The notes under the pieces: generated by a model
What the model was told of the DNA's origin: nothing
Databases searched by the model: none
What the model saw: only the letters and a program-made list of their open reading frames with translations
Position numbers and translations under genes: made by a program
Source: Maritimibacter fusiformis
GTDB taxonomy: Bacteria > Pseudomonadota > Alphaproteobacteria > Rhodobacterales > Rhodobacteraceae
Length of the DNA stretch: 64,000 nt
Direction of reading: 5' to 3'
Assembly: GCF_008086115.1 (NCBI RefSeq)
Contig: NZ_VSIY01000015.1
Location: 62,001 to 126,000, forward strand
Shown: piece after piece, positions 52,855-62,175 of the stretch
How the letters are laid out: each line of letters starts with the position of its first letter
Numbering within the stretch: position 1 is the first letter of the stretch

Positions 52855-54245
52855 TGGACCCGGTTCTGATCGGAGAGATCCTGGCCGGGCTGATGTTCTT
52901 CGGCATCATCGGTTTTCTGCTGCTGGGGTTCCCGGTGGCCTTCACACTGGCCGGTGTCTCGCTCATGTTCGGGGCGGTCGGCTGGTGGTTCGGCGTGTTC
53001 GACCCGTCGAATTTCGGTGCACTCCCGAACCGCTACATCGGCTTCATGACCAACGAGGTGCTGGTGGCGGTGCCGCTCTTCATCTTCATGGGGGTGATGC
53101 TGGAACGCTCCAACATCGCCGAGCAGCTCTTGCTGACCATGGGCAAGCTCTTTGGCAACCTGCGCGGCGGGCTGGGCCTGTCGGTGATCCTGGTCGGCGC
53201 CCTTCTGGCGGCCTCGACCGGGGTGGTGGGGGCGACAGTGGTGACGATGGGCCTGATCTCGCTGCCCGCGATGCTGCGGGCCGGCTACAACCCCAAGCTT
53301 GCGACCGGGGTGATCTGCGCCAGTGGCACGCTGGGCCAGATCATTCCGCCCTCGACGGTCCTGATCTTCATGGGCGACATGCTGTCGGGCATCAACAGCC
53401 AGGTGCAGATGGAAAAGGGCAACTTCGCGCCCACGCCGGTGTCGGTGGGCGACCTGTTCGCGGGCGCGCTGTTGCCGGGGCTTTTGCTGGTCGGGCTGTA
53501 TCTGGCCTACACGATCTTCAAGGCCGTGACCGACCCCGCATCCTGCCCCGCGACGCCGGTGCCGCCCGAGGAAAAGGGCGGGCTGATGCGCGAAGTGCTG
53601 GTGGCGCTGGTGCCGCCGCTCCTGCTGATCCTCGCGGTCCTGGGCTCGATCCTCGGCGGTATCGCCACCCCGACCGAGGCCGCGTCGGTCGGCGCGGTGG
53701 GCGCGATGATCCTGGCCGCGCTCAGGTGGCGGCTGTCGTTCAAGGTGCTGCGCGAAACCATGATCTCGACCGCGACGATCACCTCGATGGTGTTCATCAT
53801 CCTGCTGGGGGCTTCGGTCTTCTCGGTGGTGTTCCGGCTGATGGGCGGCGACAACCTGGTGCACGAATTCCTCGCCAACCTGCCCGGCGGCCCGCTGGCG
53901 GCGGTGGCGGTGGTGATGGCGATCATGTTCGTGCTGGGCTTTATCCTGGATACGTTCGAGATCATCTTCATCGTGATCCCGATCACCGCGCCGATCCTGC
54001 TCGCGCTCGATATCGACCCGATCTGGCTGGGCGTGCTGGTGGGGGTGAACCTGCAAACCTCGTTCCTGACACCGCCGTTCGGGTTCGCGCTGTTCTACCT
54101 GCGCGGGGTGGCGCCGCCGGACCTGCCGACCTCGGCGATCTACAAGGGCATCCTGCCCTTCGTGGTGCTGCAGATCGTGGCGATCGCGCTGTTGTTCGCG
54201 TTCCCCGAGATCGTGACGTGGTTGCCGCGATACATCGCGGGGTAA
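52854..54245 (+). CDS. TRAP transporter large permease (DctM), system 2
   Basis: The 463-residue permease has the DctM motifs GFPVAFTLAGVSLMFG, VPLFIFMGVMLERSN, CASGTLGQIIPPSTVLIFMGD and LQTSFLTPPFGFALFYLRG. A TTG at 52851 lies in frame, but the ATG at 52854 after AAGGAG is taken. An insertion (about residues 175-190, MLSGINSQVQMEKGN) marks the subtype with extended loops. The matching binding protein is probably the TakP-like gene at 55.0-56.1 kb on the other strand. Confidence 0.93.
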   Translation: MDPVLIGEILAGLMFFGIIGFLLLGFPVAFTLAGVSLMFGAVGWWFGVFDPSNFGALPNRYIGFMTNEVLVAVPLFIFMGVMLERSNIAEQLLLTMGKLFGNLRGGLGLSVILVGALLAASTGVVGATVVTMGLISLPAMLRAGYNPKLATGVICASGTLGQIIPPSTVLIFMGDMLSGINSQVQMEKGNFAPTPVSVGDLFAGALLPGLLLVGLYLAYTIFKAVTDPASCPATPVPPEEKGGLMREVLVALVPPLLLILAVLGSILGGIATPTEAASVGAVGAMILAALRWRLSFKVLRETMISTATITSMVFIILLGASVFSVVFRLMGGDNLVHEFLANLPGGPLAAVAVVMAIMFVLGFILDTFEIIFIVIPITAPILLALDIDPIWLGVLVGVNLQTSFLTPPFGFALFYLRGVAPPDLPTSAIYKGILPFVVLQIVAIALLFAFPEIVTWLPRYIAG

Positions 54246-54249
54246 GCGA

Positions 54250-54275
54250 CCTGCCCGACCGTTTGGCCGGGCAGG
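54250..54275. terminator. possible bidirectional hairpin between TRAP system 2 and wrbA
   Basis: CCTGCCCG pairs with CGGGCAGG across a ten-base loop in the 37-base gap between two convergent genes. There is no U-run, so efficiency is uncertain. Confidence 0.4.
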
Positions 54276-54282
54276 CAATGCT

Positions 54283-54876
54283 TCAGGCGGTCAGCTTGTT
54301 CGTCACGTCGACCAGGCGGCGGGCCTGGTGCGCGACCGACGCCTTGCCGGCATCGTCGAACTTGCCCGCCTGGGCCGAGTAGCCGTAGGGATTGCCGCCG
54401 GAGGCATAGATCACCTCGTCGGTGTATCCCGGCGGAACCAGGATGGCGCCCCAGTGCATGAAGGTGGTGTAGAGGCCAAGCAGCGTGGTTTCCTGCCCGC
54501 CATGAACGTTCTGCGCGCTGGAGGTCGCGGTGACGGCCTTGTTGGCCAGCTTGCCCTGTGACCAGAGCCCGCCCAGCGTGTCGATGAAGGCGCGCATCTG
54601 CGAGGCGACCGTGCCAAAGCGGGTCGGGCAGGAAAAGAAATAGCCCTGCGCCCAGTCCATGTCGTCATGGCTGGCTTCGGGGATATCCGCCATTTTCGCG
54701 ACCTGCTGCTTCCAGGCGTCCTGGCTGTCGATCGCGGCTTGCGGTGCGGTTTCGGCGACGCGGCGCAGGCGGACCTCGGCGCCAGCCTGCTTGGCGGCTT
54801 CGGCTGCGGCGACGGCAATGGCGTGGTTGGTGCCATAGGTGGAATAGAAGATCACGAGGATTTTCGGTTTGGTCAT
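54283..54876 (-). CDS. wrbA: NAD(P)H:quinone oxidoreductase, WrbA type flavoprotein
   Basis: WrbA reduces quinones by two electrons using FMN and protects against oxidative stress. The 197-residue flavodoxin-like protein shows the FMN phosphate loop [12 protein letters not shown], the [14 protein letters not shown] segment, [13 protein letters not shown] and the [11 protein letters not shown] loop, all diagnostic of WrbA. It lies between the two parts of TRAP system 2, and no functional link is evident. Confidence 0.95.
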   Translation of the reverse strand: MTKPKILVIFYSTYGTNHAIAVAAAEAAKQAGAEVRLRRVAETAPQAAIDSQDAWKQQVAKMADIPEASHDDMDWAQGYFFSCPTRFGTVASQMRAFIDTLGGLWSQGKLANKAVTATSSAQNVHGGQETTLLGLYTTFMHWGAILVPPGYTDEVIYASGGNPYGYSAQAGKFDDAGKASVAHQARRLVDVTNKLTA

Positions 54877-54981
54877 CGGGGAGTCCTTTCAACGGCTTGT
54901 CCTGTCAACGACCCTATCGCCTTGAGGTTCCGAAGTCTGTTCGGCACCGGCGCACAGTGGCCTCTACAAATGCGAACAACG

Positions 54982-55011
54982 AAAAAAGCCCGGGCGATGG
55001 CCCGGGCTTTT
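54982..55011 (-). terminator. Rho-independent terminator after the TakP-like gene
   Basis: A perfect 12-base stem AAAAGCCCGGGC/GCCCGGGCTTTT around GATG lies 23 bases after the stop of the minus-strand gene. On that strand it is followed by six U residues. Confidence 0.92.
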
Positions 55012-55033
55012 CCTGTCATCCGTCCCTTGGGGA

Positions 55034-56128
55034 TCAGATGTCGAAGTAGGACTCGCGTGCGTTGACGAAGGCGCCGTCGGTGGTCTTGGACCGCGCGCGC
55101 ACGATGTTGAGCGACTCGATGAAGCTTTCCGCCGTCTTCTTGACCAGCGGATCGTCGGACTCGCGCAGCTCGGTCATGATCTCCTTGGCGGCATCGGCCC
55201 CGGCCTTGAGGATTTCCTCGGGGAACTGCAGCACGTTGACGCCATGTTCGTTGATCAGCGTTTGCAGCGCGCGCGGGTCGTTGGCGTAGAAGTCGGACGC
55301 CACCTGGTCGTATTCGGCCTGGGCGATGTCCTTGACCAGCGCCTGAAGATCGTCCGGCAGCGCCTGGTACTTGGCCTTGTCGACAACAAGCTCGGTCGCC
55401 AGCCCCGGCTCGACGAAGCTGGGGAAGTAGTAGTTCTTGGCCACTTGGTAGAAGCCCAGCGCGAGGTCGTTATACGGCCCGACGAATTCGGCGGCGTCAA
55501 GCGTGCCGGACTGGAGCGCCTGGAAGATCTCGCCCGCGGCCATGTTGGTGACGGCAACGCCGAGTTTTTCCCACACGCGCCCGCCAAGGCCGGGGGTGCG
55601 GAAGCGCAGGCCCTTGACCGAGTCGACGCCGGTCAGTTCGTTCTTGAACCAGCCGCCCGCCTGGGTGCCGGTGTCGCCGGACAAAAAGCCCTGAACGCCG
55701 AACTGGTCATAGATCTCGTCCCAGATCTCCTGCCCGCCCATGTAGCGGACCCAGGCGGTCAGCTCGCGCGAGGTCATGCCGTAGGGCACGCCGGTGAAGA
55801 AGCTGAGTGCGGTCGACTTGTTCTGCCAGTAGTAGGCGGCGCCGTGGCTCATCTCGGCGGTGCCGTCGATCACGGCATCGAGCGATTGCAGCGGCGGCAC
55901 AAGCTCGCCCGCCGAATAGACCTGAACCGTCAGACGGCCACCCGAGGCGGTGGTGATCCGGTCGGCTAGGCGCTGTGCGCCGACGCCGAGGCCGGGAAAG
56001 TTCTTGGGCCACGTGGTGACCATGCGCCAGGTGATGTTGCCCTGCGCGACCGCGGGTGCGGCAAGGCTGCCCGCGGTGGCGCCGACACCAAGCACACCGG
56101 CGCGTTTGATAAAGGAACGACGATCCAT
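55034..56128 (-). CDS. TRAP transporter substrate-binding protein (DctP), TakP family, Tat-exported
   Basis: The 364-residue protein begins MDRRSFIKRAGVLGVGA, a clear twin-arginine signal, with cleavage near PAVAQG. The mature protein has TWRMVTTWPKNFPGLG, GLRFRTPGLGGRVWEKLG with the carboxylate-binding arginine, GTLDAAEFVGPYNDLALGF and a C-terminal helix region. This is the TakP pattern of 2-oxo acid binding proteins. The ATG at 56128 follows GGGAGGAT; the longer frame lacks signal features. It probably serves the permeases at 52.3-54.2 kb. Confidence 0.9.
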   Translation of the reverse strand: MDRRSFIKRAGVLGVGATAGSLAAPAVAQGNITWRMVTTWPKNFPGLGVGAQRLADRITTASGGRLTVQVYSAGELVPPLQSLDAVIDGTAEMSHGAAYYWQNKSTALSFFTGVPYGMTSRELTAWVRYMGGQEIWDEIYDQFGVQGFLSGDTGTQAGGWFKNELTGVDSVKGLRFRTPGLGGRVWEKLGVAVTNMAAGEIFQALQSGTLDAAEFVGPYNDLALGFYQVAKNYYFPSFVEPGLATELVVDKAKYQALPDDLQALVKDIAQAEYDQVASDFYANDPRALQTLINEHGVNVLQFPEEILKAGADAAKEIMTELRESDDPLVKKTAESFIESLNIVRARSKTTDGAFVNARESYFDI

Positions 56129-56266
56129 TCTTGATCCTCCCAGTTGAACGTCTTGCCCGCCGGGCGACCGTCCCGGCCCCGGCAGAGTGGCCGCGATGGC
56201 CAACCACCCCACCTAAATCGCTCTTTTCGCAAATGTCCAGTTTGGCAGGGTGTGACGCGACAGCCC

Positions 56267-57412
56267 TCAGGCGAAATAGTCCGCGATGATGCGGGCATAG
56301 ATGCGCTTGAGCTGCCGGATCTGATCGATGTCCACGCGCTCGTCGACCTGGTGCATGGTCTGGCCGACCAGCCCGACCTCGACCACCGGGCAATGATCCT
56401 TGACGAACCGCGCGTCCGAGGTGCCGCCCGAGGTGGACAATTCCGGCATCACCCCGGTTTCCGCCTTCACCGCCGCCGCGACAAGGTCCGACAGCGGCCC
56501 CGGCGGCGTCAGGAAGCTTTCGCCCGAGACCTGGGTGCGCATGGTGATGTCGATGCCGGTCTCGCCCACCACGCGCTCGGATTCCTCGCGCAGCCAGGCG
56601 GTCAGCCCGGTCGAGGAATGCGCGTCGTTGAAGCGGATGTTGACCGTCGCGCGGCATTCGGCGGGGATCACGTTGTTGGCCGGGTTGCCGGTGTCGAAGG
56701 TGGTGACCGCCAGCGTCGAGGCGTTGAAATGCGCGGTGCCCTGGTCAAGTTCGTGGGCATCCAGCCGGGCGATCAGCCGCGCCAGCGCCGGCACCGGGTT
56801 CCTTGCCCGGTGCGGATAGGCGGAATGCCCCTGCACGCCGCGCGCGGTGAAATAGGCGGTCATCGAGCCGCGTCGGCCGATCTTGATCATCTCGCCCATG
56901 TGGCTCGGGCAGGTCGGCTCGCCCACGATGCAGGCTGTCATCGCCTCGCCGGTTTCGGCCATCCAGTCGAGCAGCGCGATGGTGCCGTCGGTGGCGTCGC
57001 CCTCCTCGTCGCCGGTGATCGCCAGCACGAGGGCGGCGTCTTCGGGCAGGTCGGGGGCCGCGTCGATGGCCGCCGCGACCCAGGCGGCGACACCGGATTT
57101 CATGTCGGTCGCGCCGCGCCCCCAGATCATGCCGTCCCGCTCCTCGGCGCCGAAGGGATGCACCGTCCAGTCGCCGGTATTGCCCACCGGCACGACATCG
57201 GTATGACCGTTGAAGCCAAGGCTGCGCGCGGCCCCTTTCGGCCCGATCCGGGCAAAAAGGTTGGCCACCCCGCCCCGATCCACGCGGGTGACGTCAAAGC
57301 CGGCATCCGCAAGCAGATCGCCCAGCAACACCAGCGCCCCGCCCTCTTCGGGCGTGACCGAAGGGCAGCGGATCAGACGGCGGGTCAGGTCGACGGGATC
57401 GGTCTCGGCCAT
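56267..57412 (-). CDS. dapE: succinyl-diaminopimelate desuccinylase
   Basis: DapE releases succinate from N-succinyl-L,L-diaminopimelate in lysine and peptidoglycan precursor synthesis. The 381-residue zinc enzyme has the first metal histidine H70 in [22 protein letters not shown], the catalytic glutamate in [16 protein letters not shown], the [15 protein letters not shown] dimerisation loop, and [11 protein letters not shown] near the C-terminus. All are standard for DapE and the length is normal. Confidence 0.96.
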   Translation of the reverse strand: MAETDPVDLTRRLIRCPSVTPEEGGALVLLGDLLADAGFDVTRVDRGGVANLFARIGPKGAARSLGFNGHTDVVPVGNTGDWTVHPFGAEERDGMIWGRGATDMKSGVAAWVAAAIDAAPDLPEDAALVLAITGDEEGDATDGTIALLDWMAETGEAMTACIVGEPTCPSHMGEMIKIGRRGSMTAYFTARGVQGHSAYPHRARNPVPALARLIARLDAHELDQGTAHFNASTLAVTTFDTGNPANNVIPAECRATVNIRFNDAHSSTGLTAWLREESERVVGETGIDITMRTQVSGESFLTPPGPLSDLVAAAVKAETGVMPELSTSGGTSDARFVKDHCPVVEVGLVGQTMHQVDERVDIDQIRQLKRIYARIIADYFA

Positions 57413-57698
57413 GTCGGGCTCCTTGGCGGGTTTGGCTTGGTGCTACACCCTGTCTCGTCGCGCTGCAAATGTGGCTGTGCCGCGACAGCCTGTCCGCATA
57501 ACTCCGCAGGATCGTAGAAGCCTATTAACAAATTGCGTTTTTTCGACCATACAGAAAGGCGATAAAGAACCCGAGGCAGGGGCTTGGGGCCACAGACGCG
57601 ACAACGCGCGGCCCCGGATGAGCAGTTGACCACAGCGTTTCGGGCTTGGCCCGTGGGCGGGCCAGCTCCTTGCCGGAAATGGGCAGGAGGCAGGCAGA
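57413..57698. other. intergenic region between dapE and the Hint protein gene
   Basis: The 286 bases separate two divergent genes. They include a relatively AT-rich stretch (about 57525-57570, with TTGCGTTTTTTCG) that may hold promoters, and an AGGAGG site close to 57699. I see no gene or RNA structure. Confidence 0.4.
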
Positions 57699-59282
57699 AT
57701 GGTCCAGGCATCGGAACTTCCGATCCAGACAGGCGCGAGCGCCGTCGACATGGCGAACGAGATGTTCGGCGCCGGCGTCACCGTCGTGTCGGCCAGCTAT
57801 TCCGGCGACAACCGATCCTCGGGCATCTATTCCGACGGCGACGCGGTCTCGCCCGAGGTCACGCCGGGCGATACCGGGGTGATGCTGTCGACCGGGCGGC
57901 TCAGGGATTTCACCAACTCGTCGGGCAACGCGAACCAGTCAGGCAGCACTTCCTCCAACACGTCCGGCGTCAATAACGACAGCGATTTCAACGCGCTGGC
58001 GGGAACCCGGACCTATGACGCCTCGTTCCTCGAGGTCGATTTCATCCCCGACAGCGAAACGCTGACGCTTCAGTTCGTGTTCTCGTCCGAGGAATACCCG
58101 GAATATGCCGGCTCGCTCTTCAACGACATCGTGGGCGTCTGGGTCAACGGTTCGGTGGTCGACCTGGCGGTCGGCAACGGCAACGTCGCGGTCGGCAACG
58201 TCAACGACGCGAGCAACGAAAACCTCTACGTCGACAACACCGGGTCGCAATACAACACCGAGATGGACGGCTTTACCGTCACCATGACGCTGAAGATGAC
58301 CGTCATCCCCGGGCAGGTGAACTCGATCAAGATCGGCATCGCCGATGTCGGCGATTCGAATTACGACTCGACCCTGCTGATCGCCGGAAACTCGGCGCAA
58401 TCGGTGGTGGCGCTCGAGGACGATACCGTCACCATCGGGCCGGGCGGCACCCAGAATGTCGACGTGCTGGCCAATGACAACGCGCCTTCGACCCTGACCA
58501 TCACCCATATCAACGGGATCGAGGTGGTCGCGGGCGACACCATCACGCTGACCACCGGGCAGCAGGTGACGCTGAAGGCCGATGGCACCTTCGACATCAC
58601 CGCCGACAATGACCTCGAGAATGTCAACTTTTCCTATACTGCGGCGATCGGCGGCGGCAACGGCGTTTCGGACACGGCCTTTGTCACCATCAACACCGTG
58701 CCCTGTTTCGTGGCCGGCACCCGGATCGCGACGACGCGGGGGCAGGTTCCGGTCGAGAACCTGCGCCCCGGCGACATGGTGTTGACCCACGACAACGGAC
58801 CGCAGCCGCTGCGCTGGACCGGACGGCGCCGGGTCGAGGCCAAGGGTGCCTTCGCGCCGATCCGCATCGCCGCCGACACCTTCGGCAAGCACCGCGAACT
58901 GCTGGTGTCGCCGCAGCACCGCATCCTGATCCGCGACGCGCTGGCCGAGCTTCTGTTCGGCGAGGCCGATGTGCTGATCGCGGCGCGCGACCTGGTCAAC
59001 GAACATTCGGTGCGCCCGGTCGAGGGCGGCACGGTCGACTATGTGCACATCCTGTTCGACGCGCACCAAGTGGTGTTTTCCGAGGGGCTGGCGACCGAGA
59101 GCTTTCTGCCCGGCCCGCAGACCGCCGCCAGTTTCGAGGATGCCATCGCCGCCGAGATCTTCGCGCTGTTTCCCGAGCTCGATCCGGCGCTGGGGCAAGG
59201 CTATCCGGCGGCGGCGCGGCGAACCTTGCGCAACTACGAAGCGCGCGTTCTGGTGGCCCGGACCGTGCCGCGCGCGGCATGA
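57699..59282 (+). CDS. choice-of-anchor L domain protein with C-terminal Hint (hedgehog/intein-type) domain
   Basis: The 527-residue protein has a choice-of-anchor L domain (about residues 15-235; FVFSSEEYPEYAG is its hallmark), a cadherin/tandem-95-like repeat (about 238-333; VDVLANDNAPSTLTIT) and a Hint domain from C336. The Hint part reads TVPCFVAGTRIATTRG, then ENLRPGDMVLTHDNGPQ and LVSPQHRIL with the expected histidine H407. Hint domains cut the chain just before the first cysteine. There is no classical signal peptide, as in many type I-secreted relatives. An AGGAGG site precedes the ATG. Its stop overlaps the next start (ATGA), so the two Hint proteins are coupled. Confidence 0.85.
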   Translation: MVQASELPIQTGASAVDMANEMFGAGVTVVSASYSGDNRSSGIYSDGDAVSPEVTPGDTGVMLSTGRLRDFTNSSGNANQSGSTSSNTSGVNNDSDFNALAGTRTYDASFLEVDFIPDSETLTLQFVFSSEEYPEYAGSLFNDIVGVWVNGSVVDLAVGNGNVAVGNVNDASNENLYVDNTGSQYNTEMDGFTVTMTLKMTVIPGQVNSIKIGIADVGDSNYDSTLLIAGNSAQSVVALEDDTVTIGPGGTQNVDVLANDNAPSTLTITHINGIEVVAGDTITLTTGQQVTLKADGTFDITADNDLENVNFSYTAAIGGGNGVSDTAFVTINTVPCFVAGTRIATTRGQVPVENLRPGDMVLTHDNGPQPLRWTGRRRVEAKGAFAPIRIAADTFGKHRELLVSPQHRILIRDALAELLFGEADVLIAARDLVNEHSVRPVEGGTVDYVHILFDAHQVVFSEGLATESFLPGPQTAASFEDAIAAEIFALFPELDPALGQGYPAAARRTLRNYEARVLVARTVPRAA

Positions 59283-60379
59283 GCTGGATCGCAACCACCG
59301 ACCTGCGCCACCCGGCGTTCAACATTCGCGGCATCGGTGTGCCCAAGGACGCGCCCGACGCCCGCCCGCCGATGACGCGCGACGAGCTGCTGGCGCGCGG
59401 CACCATGCTGATCGAAACCCGGTTCCAGGCCGAGCCGGACCGGCTGCAACACATCGTCACCTATGGCCGTGACCGGGGCTGGCGGCGCGAGCTTGCGGTG
59501 CGGCTGTCGCATGGCGGCACGTTGACCATCGCAATCCGCCAGGGCGCGGCGCAGTCGGTCGCGACCCTGCGCTTTCCGACCCCGCCGCGCGACACGCGTA
59601 TCCGAATCTCCTATGCCTGGGACGGGCCGGCGCGCAGCGGGCGGCTGACCGTCAAGTTGCCGGACCTGTCGCAGATCTACCAGACTCGGGTGGTCGACCC
59701 GGTGCCGCTGCCGGCAATCGACGTGCGGGTGATGATCCGCAACGGCAATGCCACCCAGATCGGGCCGGAAACCCGGTTCGTCGCGTTCTCGGACCGGATC
59801 GAGCCGGTGTGGCTACGGTCGGGCATCCTTGCGGGCACGCCGGTCGAGACCGTAGAGGGGCCGGTTGCGGTCGAAAAGCTGCGGCTGGGCGACATGGTCG
59901 AGACCGCCGAGAGCGGGCCGCAACCGGTGCGCTTCATCAGTGCCCGCACCGTGCCCGCGCTGGGCGGCTTTCGCCCGATCCGGCTGCGTGCGCCGTTTTT
60001 CGGGCTGGAGCAGGATATCCTTGTCGCCCCGGACCACCGCATCCGGTTGGGCGACGATGAAAGCGTCTATATGCTGGGCGAGGACGAAGTGCTTCTGGAG
60101 GCGCGCCACCTGGTCACCGGGCGCGCGGCGCGGCGCGACGGCAAGGCGGCGCTGGTGACCTATTACCAGGTGCTTCTGGACATGCACGATTGCCTGATGC
60201 ACGGCGGTCTCTGGGCCGAAAGCCTCTATGTCCCGCCCGAGGCGCGTGACCCCGACATCCTGGCAAGCTCGACGCTGGCCGACATTCCGCCCGGGGCGAT
60301 CCCTGTGCATCGCGGTTTTGCCCGCCGCACGCTGGCCGACTTCGAGGCCCGCACCCTCGCCGCCGCAATCGGCGCCTGA
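59279..60379 (+). CDS. Hint-fold protein lacking the catalytic cysteine, with N-terminal LamG-like region
   Basis: The 366-residue protein has an N-terminal beta-rich region (about residues 30-175; TLTIAIRQGAAQ, TRIRISYAWDGPARSGRLTV) resembling LamG/concanavalin modules. A Hint_2-type domain follows: VEKLRLGDMVETAESGPQPVRF, LVAPDHRIRLG and MHDCLMHGGLWAESL. At the first position of the Hint domain, where the upstream protein has C336 (CFVAGT), this one has G182 (GILAGT). Autocleavage by the standard route should therefore be lost. The tight overlap with the first Hint gene suggests a joint function. Confidence 0.78.
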   Translation: MSWIATTDLRHPAFNIRGIGVPKDAPDARPPMTRDELLARGTMLIETRFQAEPDRLQHIVTYGRDRGWRRELAVRLSHGGTLTIAIRQGAAQSVATLRFPTPPRDTRIRISYAWDGPARSGRLTVKLPDLSQIYQTRVVDPVPLPAIDVRVMIRNGNATQIGPETRFVAFSDRIEPVWLRSGILAGTPVETVEGPVAVEKLRLGDMVETAESGPQPVRFISARTVPALGGFRPIRLRAPFFGLEQDILVAPDHRIRLGDDESVYMLGEDEVLLEARHLVTGRAARRDGKAALVTYYQVLLDMHDCLMHGGLWAESLYVPPEARDPDILASSTLADIPPGAIPVHRGFARRTLADFEARTLAAAIGA

Positions 60380-60444
60380 ACGCGCGATTGCCCGCCGGGG
60401 CCGTGGCGTGCATAGTCAGGGCAAGGGATGAGAGAAGGCCACCC

Positions 60445-61518
60445 ATGATACGATACCTGCTGGCCGCCTTGCTGGCTCTGGCCGCCATCGCACCCGCCGC
60501 GCTGGCGCAGGACGGCGACGACGACACGCTTCGGCTGGCGACCGTGACGCGGCCGCCGTTCTCGCTGTCGGAAAACGGGCTCGATACCGGGTTCACCCTC
60601 GATCTGTGGGATGCGCTGATGCAGGACATCGGGCGCGACTACGTGGTGCAGCGCACCGAGACCTTCGGCGAGATGCTCGACCTCGTGCGCCGGGCCGAAG
60701 TCGATGCCGCCGCCGCCAACATCTCGATCACCGCCGACCGCGAGACCGAGATGGATTTTACCCAGCCGATCTTTTCCGCCGGGCTTCAGATCATGGTGCC
60801 GGCCTCGGACACGGTCGCAAGCCCGTTCCTCAGCCGGCTGGTGCTGCGCGACTTCCTGATCGCCGTGGTCGCGGCCTTTGCGCTGCTGTTCGCCGCCGGG
60901 ATGCTGATGTGGCTGTTCGAGCGCCGGCACCAGGACTATTTCCGCCACGACGGGCGCAAGGCGCTGTTCCCGGCGTTCTGGTGGGCGCTGAACCTGATCG
61001 TCAACGGCGGGTTCGAGGAACGCCAGCCGCGCAGCGCACCGGGCCGGGTGCTGGGCGTGGTGATGGTGATCTCGTCGCTGTTCCTGGTCTCGATCTTCGT
61101 GGCCAAGATCACCACGACGATGACCGTCGAGGCGATCCAGAGCGCGGTGAGCTCGGTCTCGGACCTCTACGGCAAGCGGGTCGGCACCACCGGCGGGTCG
61201 ACCGCCGCGGCCTATCTGGACCGGCGCGAGATCCGGTATCAGGGTTATGACGGCTTTGCGCCGCTGATCGCGGATTTCGAGGCCGGCGCACTGGACGCGG
61301 TGGTGTTCGACGCGCCGATCCTGGCGCATTACGTCACCAAGGCGGGCGCGGGCACGGCAACGCTTGCCGGGCCGGTTTTCCTGCGCGAGAATTACGGCAT
61401 CGCCCTGCCCACCGGCAGCGAGCTGCACGAACCGATCAACCAGAGCCTGCTGCGCCTGCGCGAAAACGGCACCTACGAGGAAATCCGCGTCAAATGGTTC
61501 GGACCTTCGGACGGCTAG
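60445..61518 (+). CDS. bacterial ionotropic glutamate receptor-like ligand-gated channel
   Basis: The 357-residue protein has a signal peptide (1-21), a first ligand-binding lobe (about 28-125; LRLATVTRPPFS, FTLDLWDAL), a membrane helix M1 (135-157), a re-entrant pore segment (174-192), helix M2 (201-222) and a second binding lobe (about 228-350; GKRVGTTGGSTAAAYL). A binding protein split by M1-P-M2 is the GluR0 architecture. The pore reads N-G-G-F-E-E (187-192) where potassium-selective relatives have T-V-G-Y-G-D, so selectivity must differ. The ligand is probably an amino acid. The ATG at 60445 opens the signal peptide. Confidence 0.82.
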   Translation: MIRYLLAALLALAAIAPAALAQDGDDDTLRLATVTRPPFSLSENGLDTGFTLDLWDALMQDIGRDYVVQRTETFGEMLDLVRRAEVDAAAANISITADRETEMDFTQPIFSAGLQIMVPASDTVASPFLSRLVLRDFLIAVVAAFALLFAAGMLMWLFERRHQDYFRHDGRKALFPAFWWALNLIVNGGFEERQPRSAPGRVLGVVMVISSLFLVSIFVAKITTTMTVEAIQSAVSSVSDLYGKRVGTTGGSTAAAYLDRREIRYQGYDGFAPLIADFEAGALDAVVFDAPILAHYVTKAGAGTATLAGPVFLRENYGIALPTGSELHEPINQSLLRLRENGTYEEIRVKWFGPSDG

Positions 61519-61578
61519 ACAGGTCGGCACACGCCTGCCAAGGTGGGCGTAGACACTTAGTTTTCAGGAGTTAACCAG

Positions 61579-62169
61579 ATGCGCCGTTTCCTTTCCGCCC
61601 TCTCGCTGGCCGCTATCGTACCGCTTGCGGGGTGTTTCGACGTAGACGCCACGATTGCGATCACGGGCGAAGATCAGGCCGAGATGGACATGCAGATGAC
61701 CATCGACGCCGACCTTGTCGCGATGATCGCGGGCAGCGGCGAAGACCCCTGCGAGGGCATGGTGCGCGAGGATCAGGCCGATGGCAGCGTCGTCTGCTCC
61801 GAGAGCAAATCCGGCTCGATCGAAGAGCTGATGTCCGACCCGGACATGGGCGAGGGCCTGACCATCGAGAAACGGGCCGGCGGGCTGGTCTATGTCGCCT
61901 TCGATCTTGACGATCTGACCGGCGAGATGGGCATGGGCGACGACGACATGAGCGCCGAGGAGCGCGCCCAGATGATGGCCATGATGGGCAGCATGTTCGA
62001 AGGTCACGCGATGGTGCTGAACATCACCGGTGCCGAAGTGGTCGAGACAAACGGCACGCGGTCGGACGATGGCAAGACCGCGACCTACGAGATCCCGCTG
62101 ACCAAGCTGCTGGATGACACCTTCACCCTGCCCGAAACCTTCAACGCGCTGGTCCGGCCGGGAACCTGA
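61579..62169 (+). CDS. lipoprotein, possibly LppM-like
   Basis: The 196-residue product begins MRRFLSALSLAAIVPLAGCF; LAGC is a lipobox, so C19 should be lipidated. The mature part is acidic and methionine-rich (GMGDDDMSAEERAQMMAMMG). A beta-rich layout, DVDATIAITGEDQAEMDMQM, resembles LppM-type lipoproteins, and a cysteine pair lies at about residues 55 and 74. The function is unknown. An AGGAG site precedes the ATG. Confidence 0.7.
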   Translation: MRRFLSALSLAAIVPLAGCFDVDATIAITGEDQAEMDMQMTIDADLVAMIAGSGEDPCEGMVREDQADGSVVCSESKSGSIEELMSDPDMGEGLTIEKRAGGLVYVAFDLDDLTGEMGMGDDDMSAEERAQMMAMMGSMFEGHAMVLNITGAEVVETNGTRSDDGKTATYEIPLTKLLDDTFTLPETFNALVRPGT

Positions 62170-62175
62170 TCGGGC

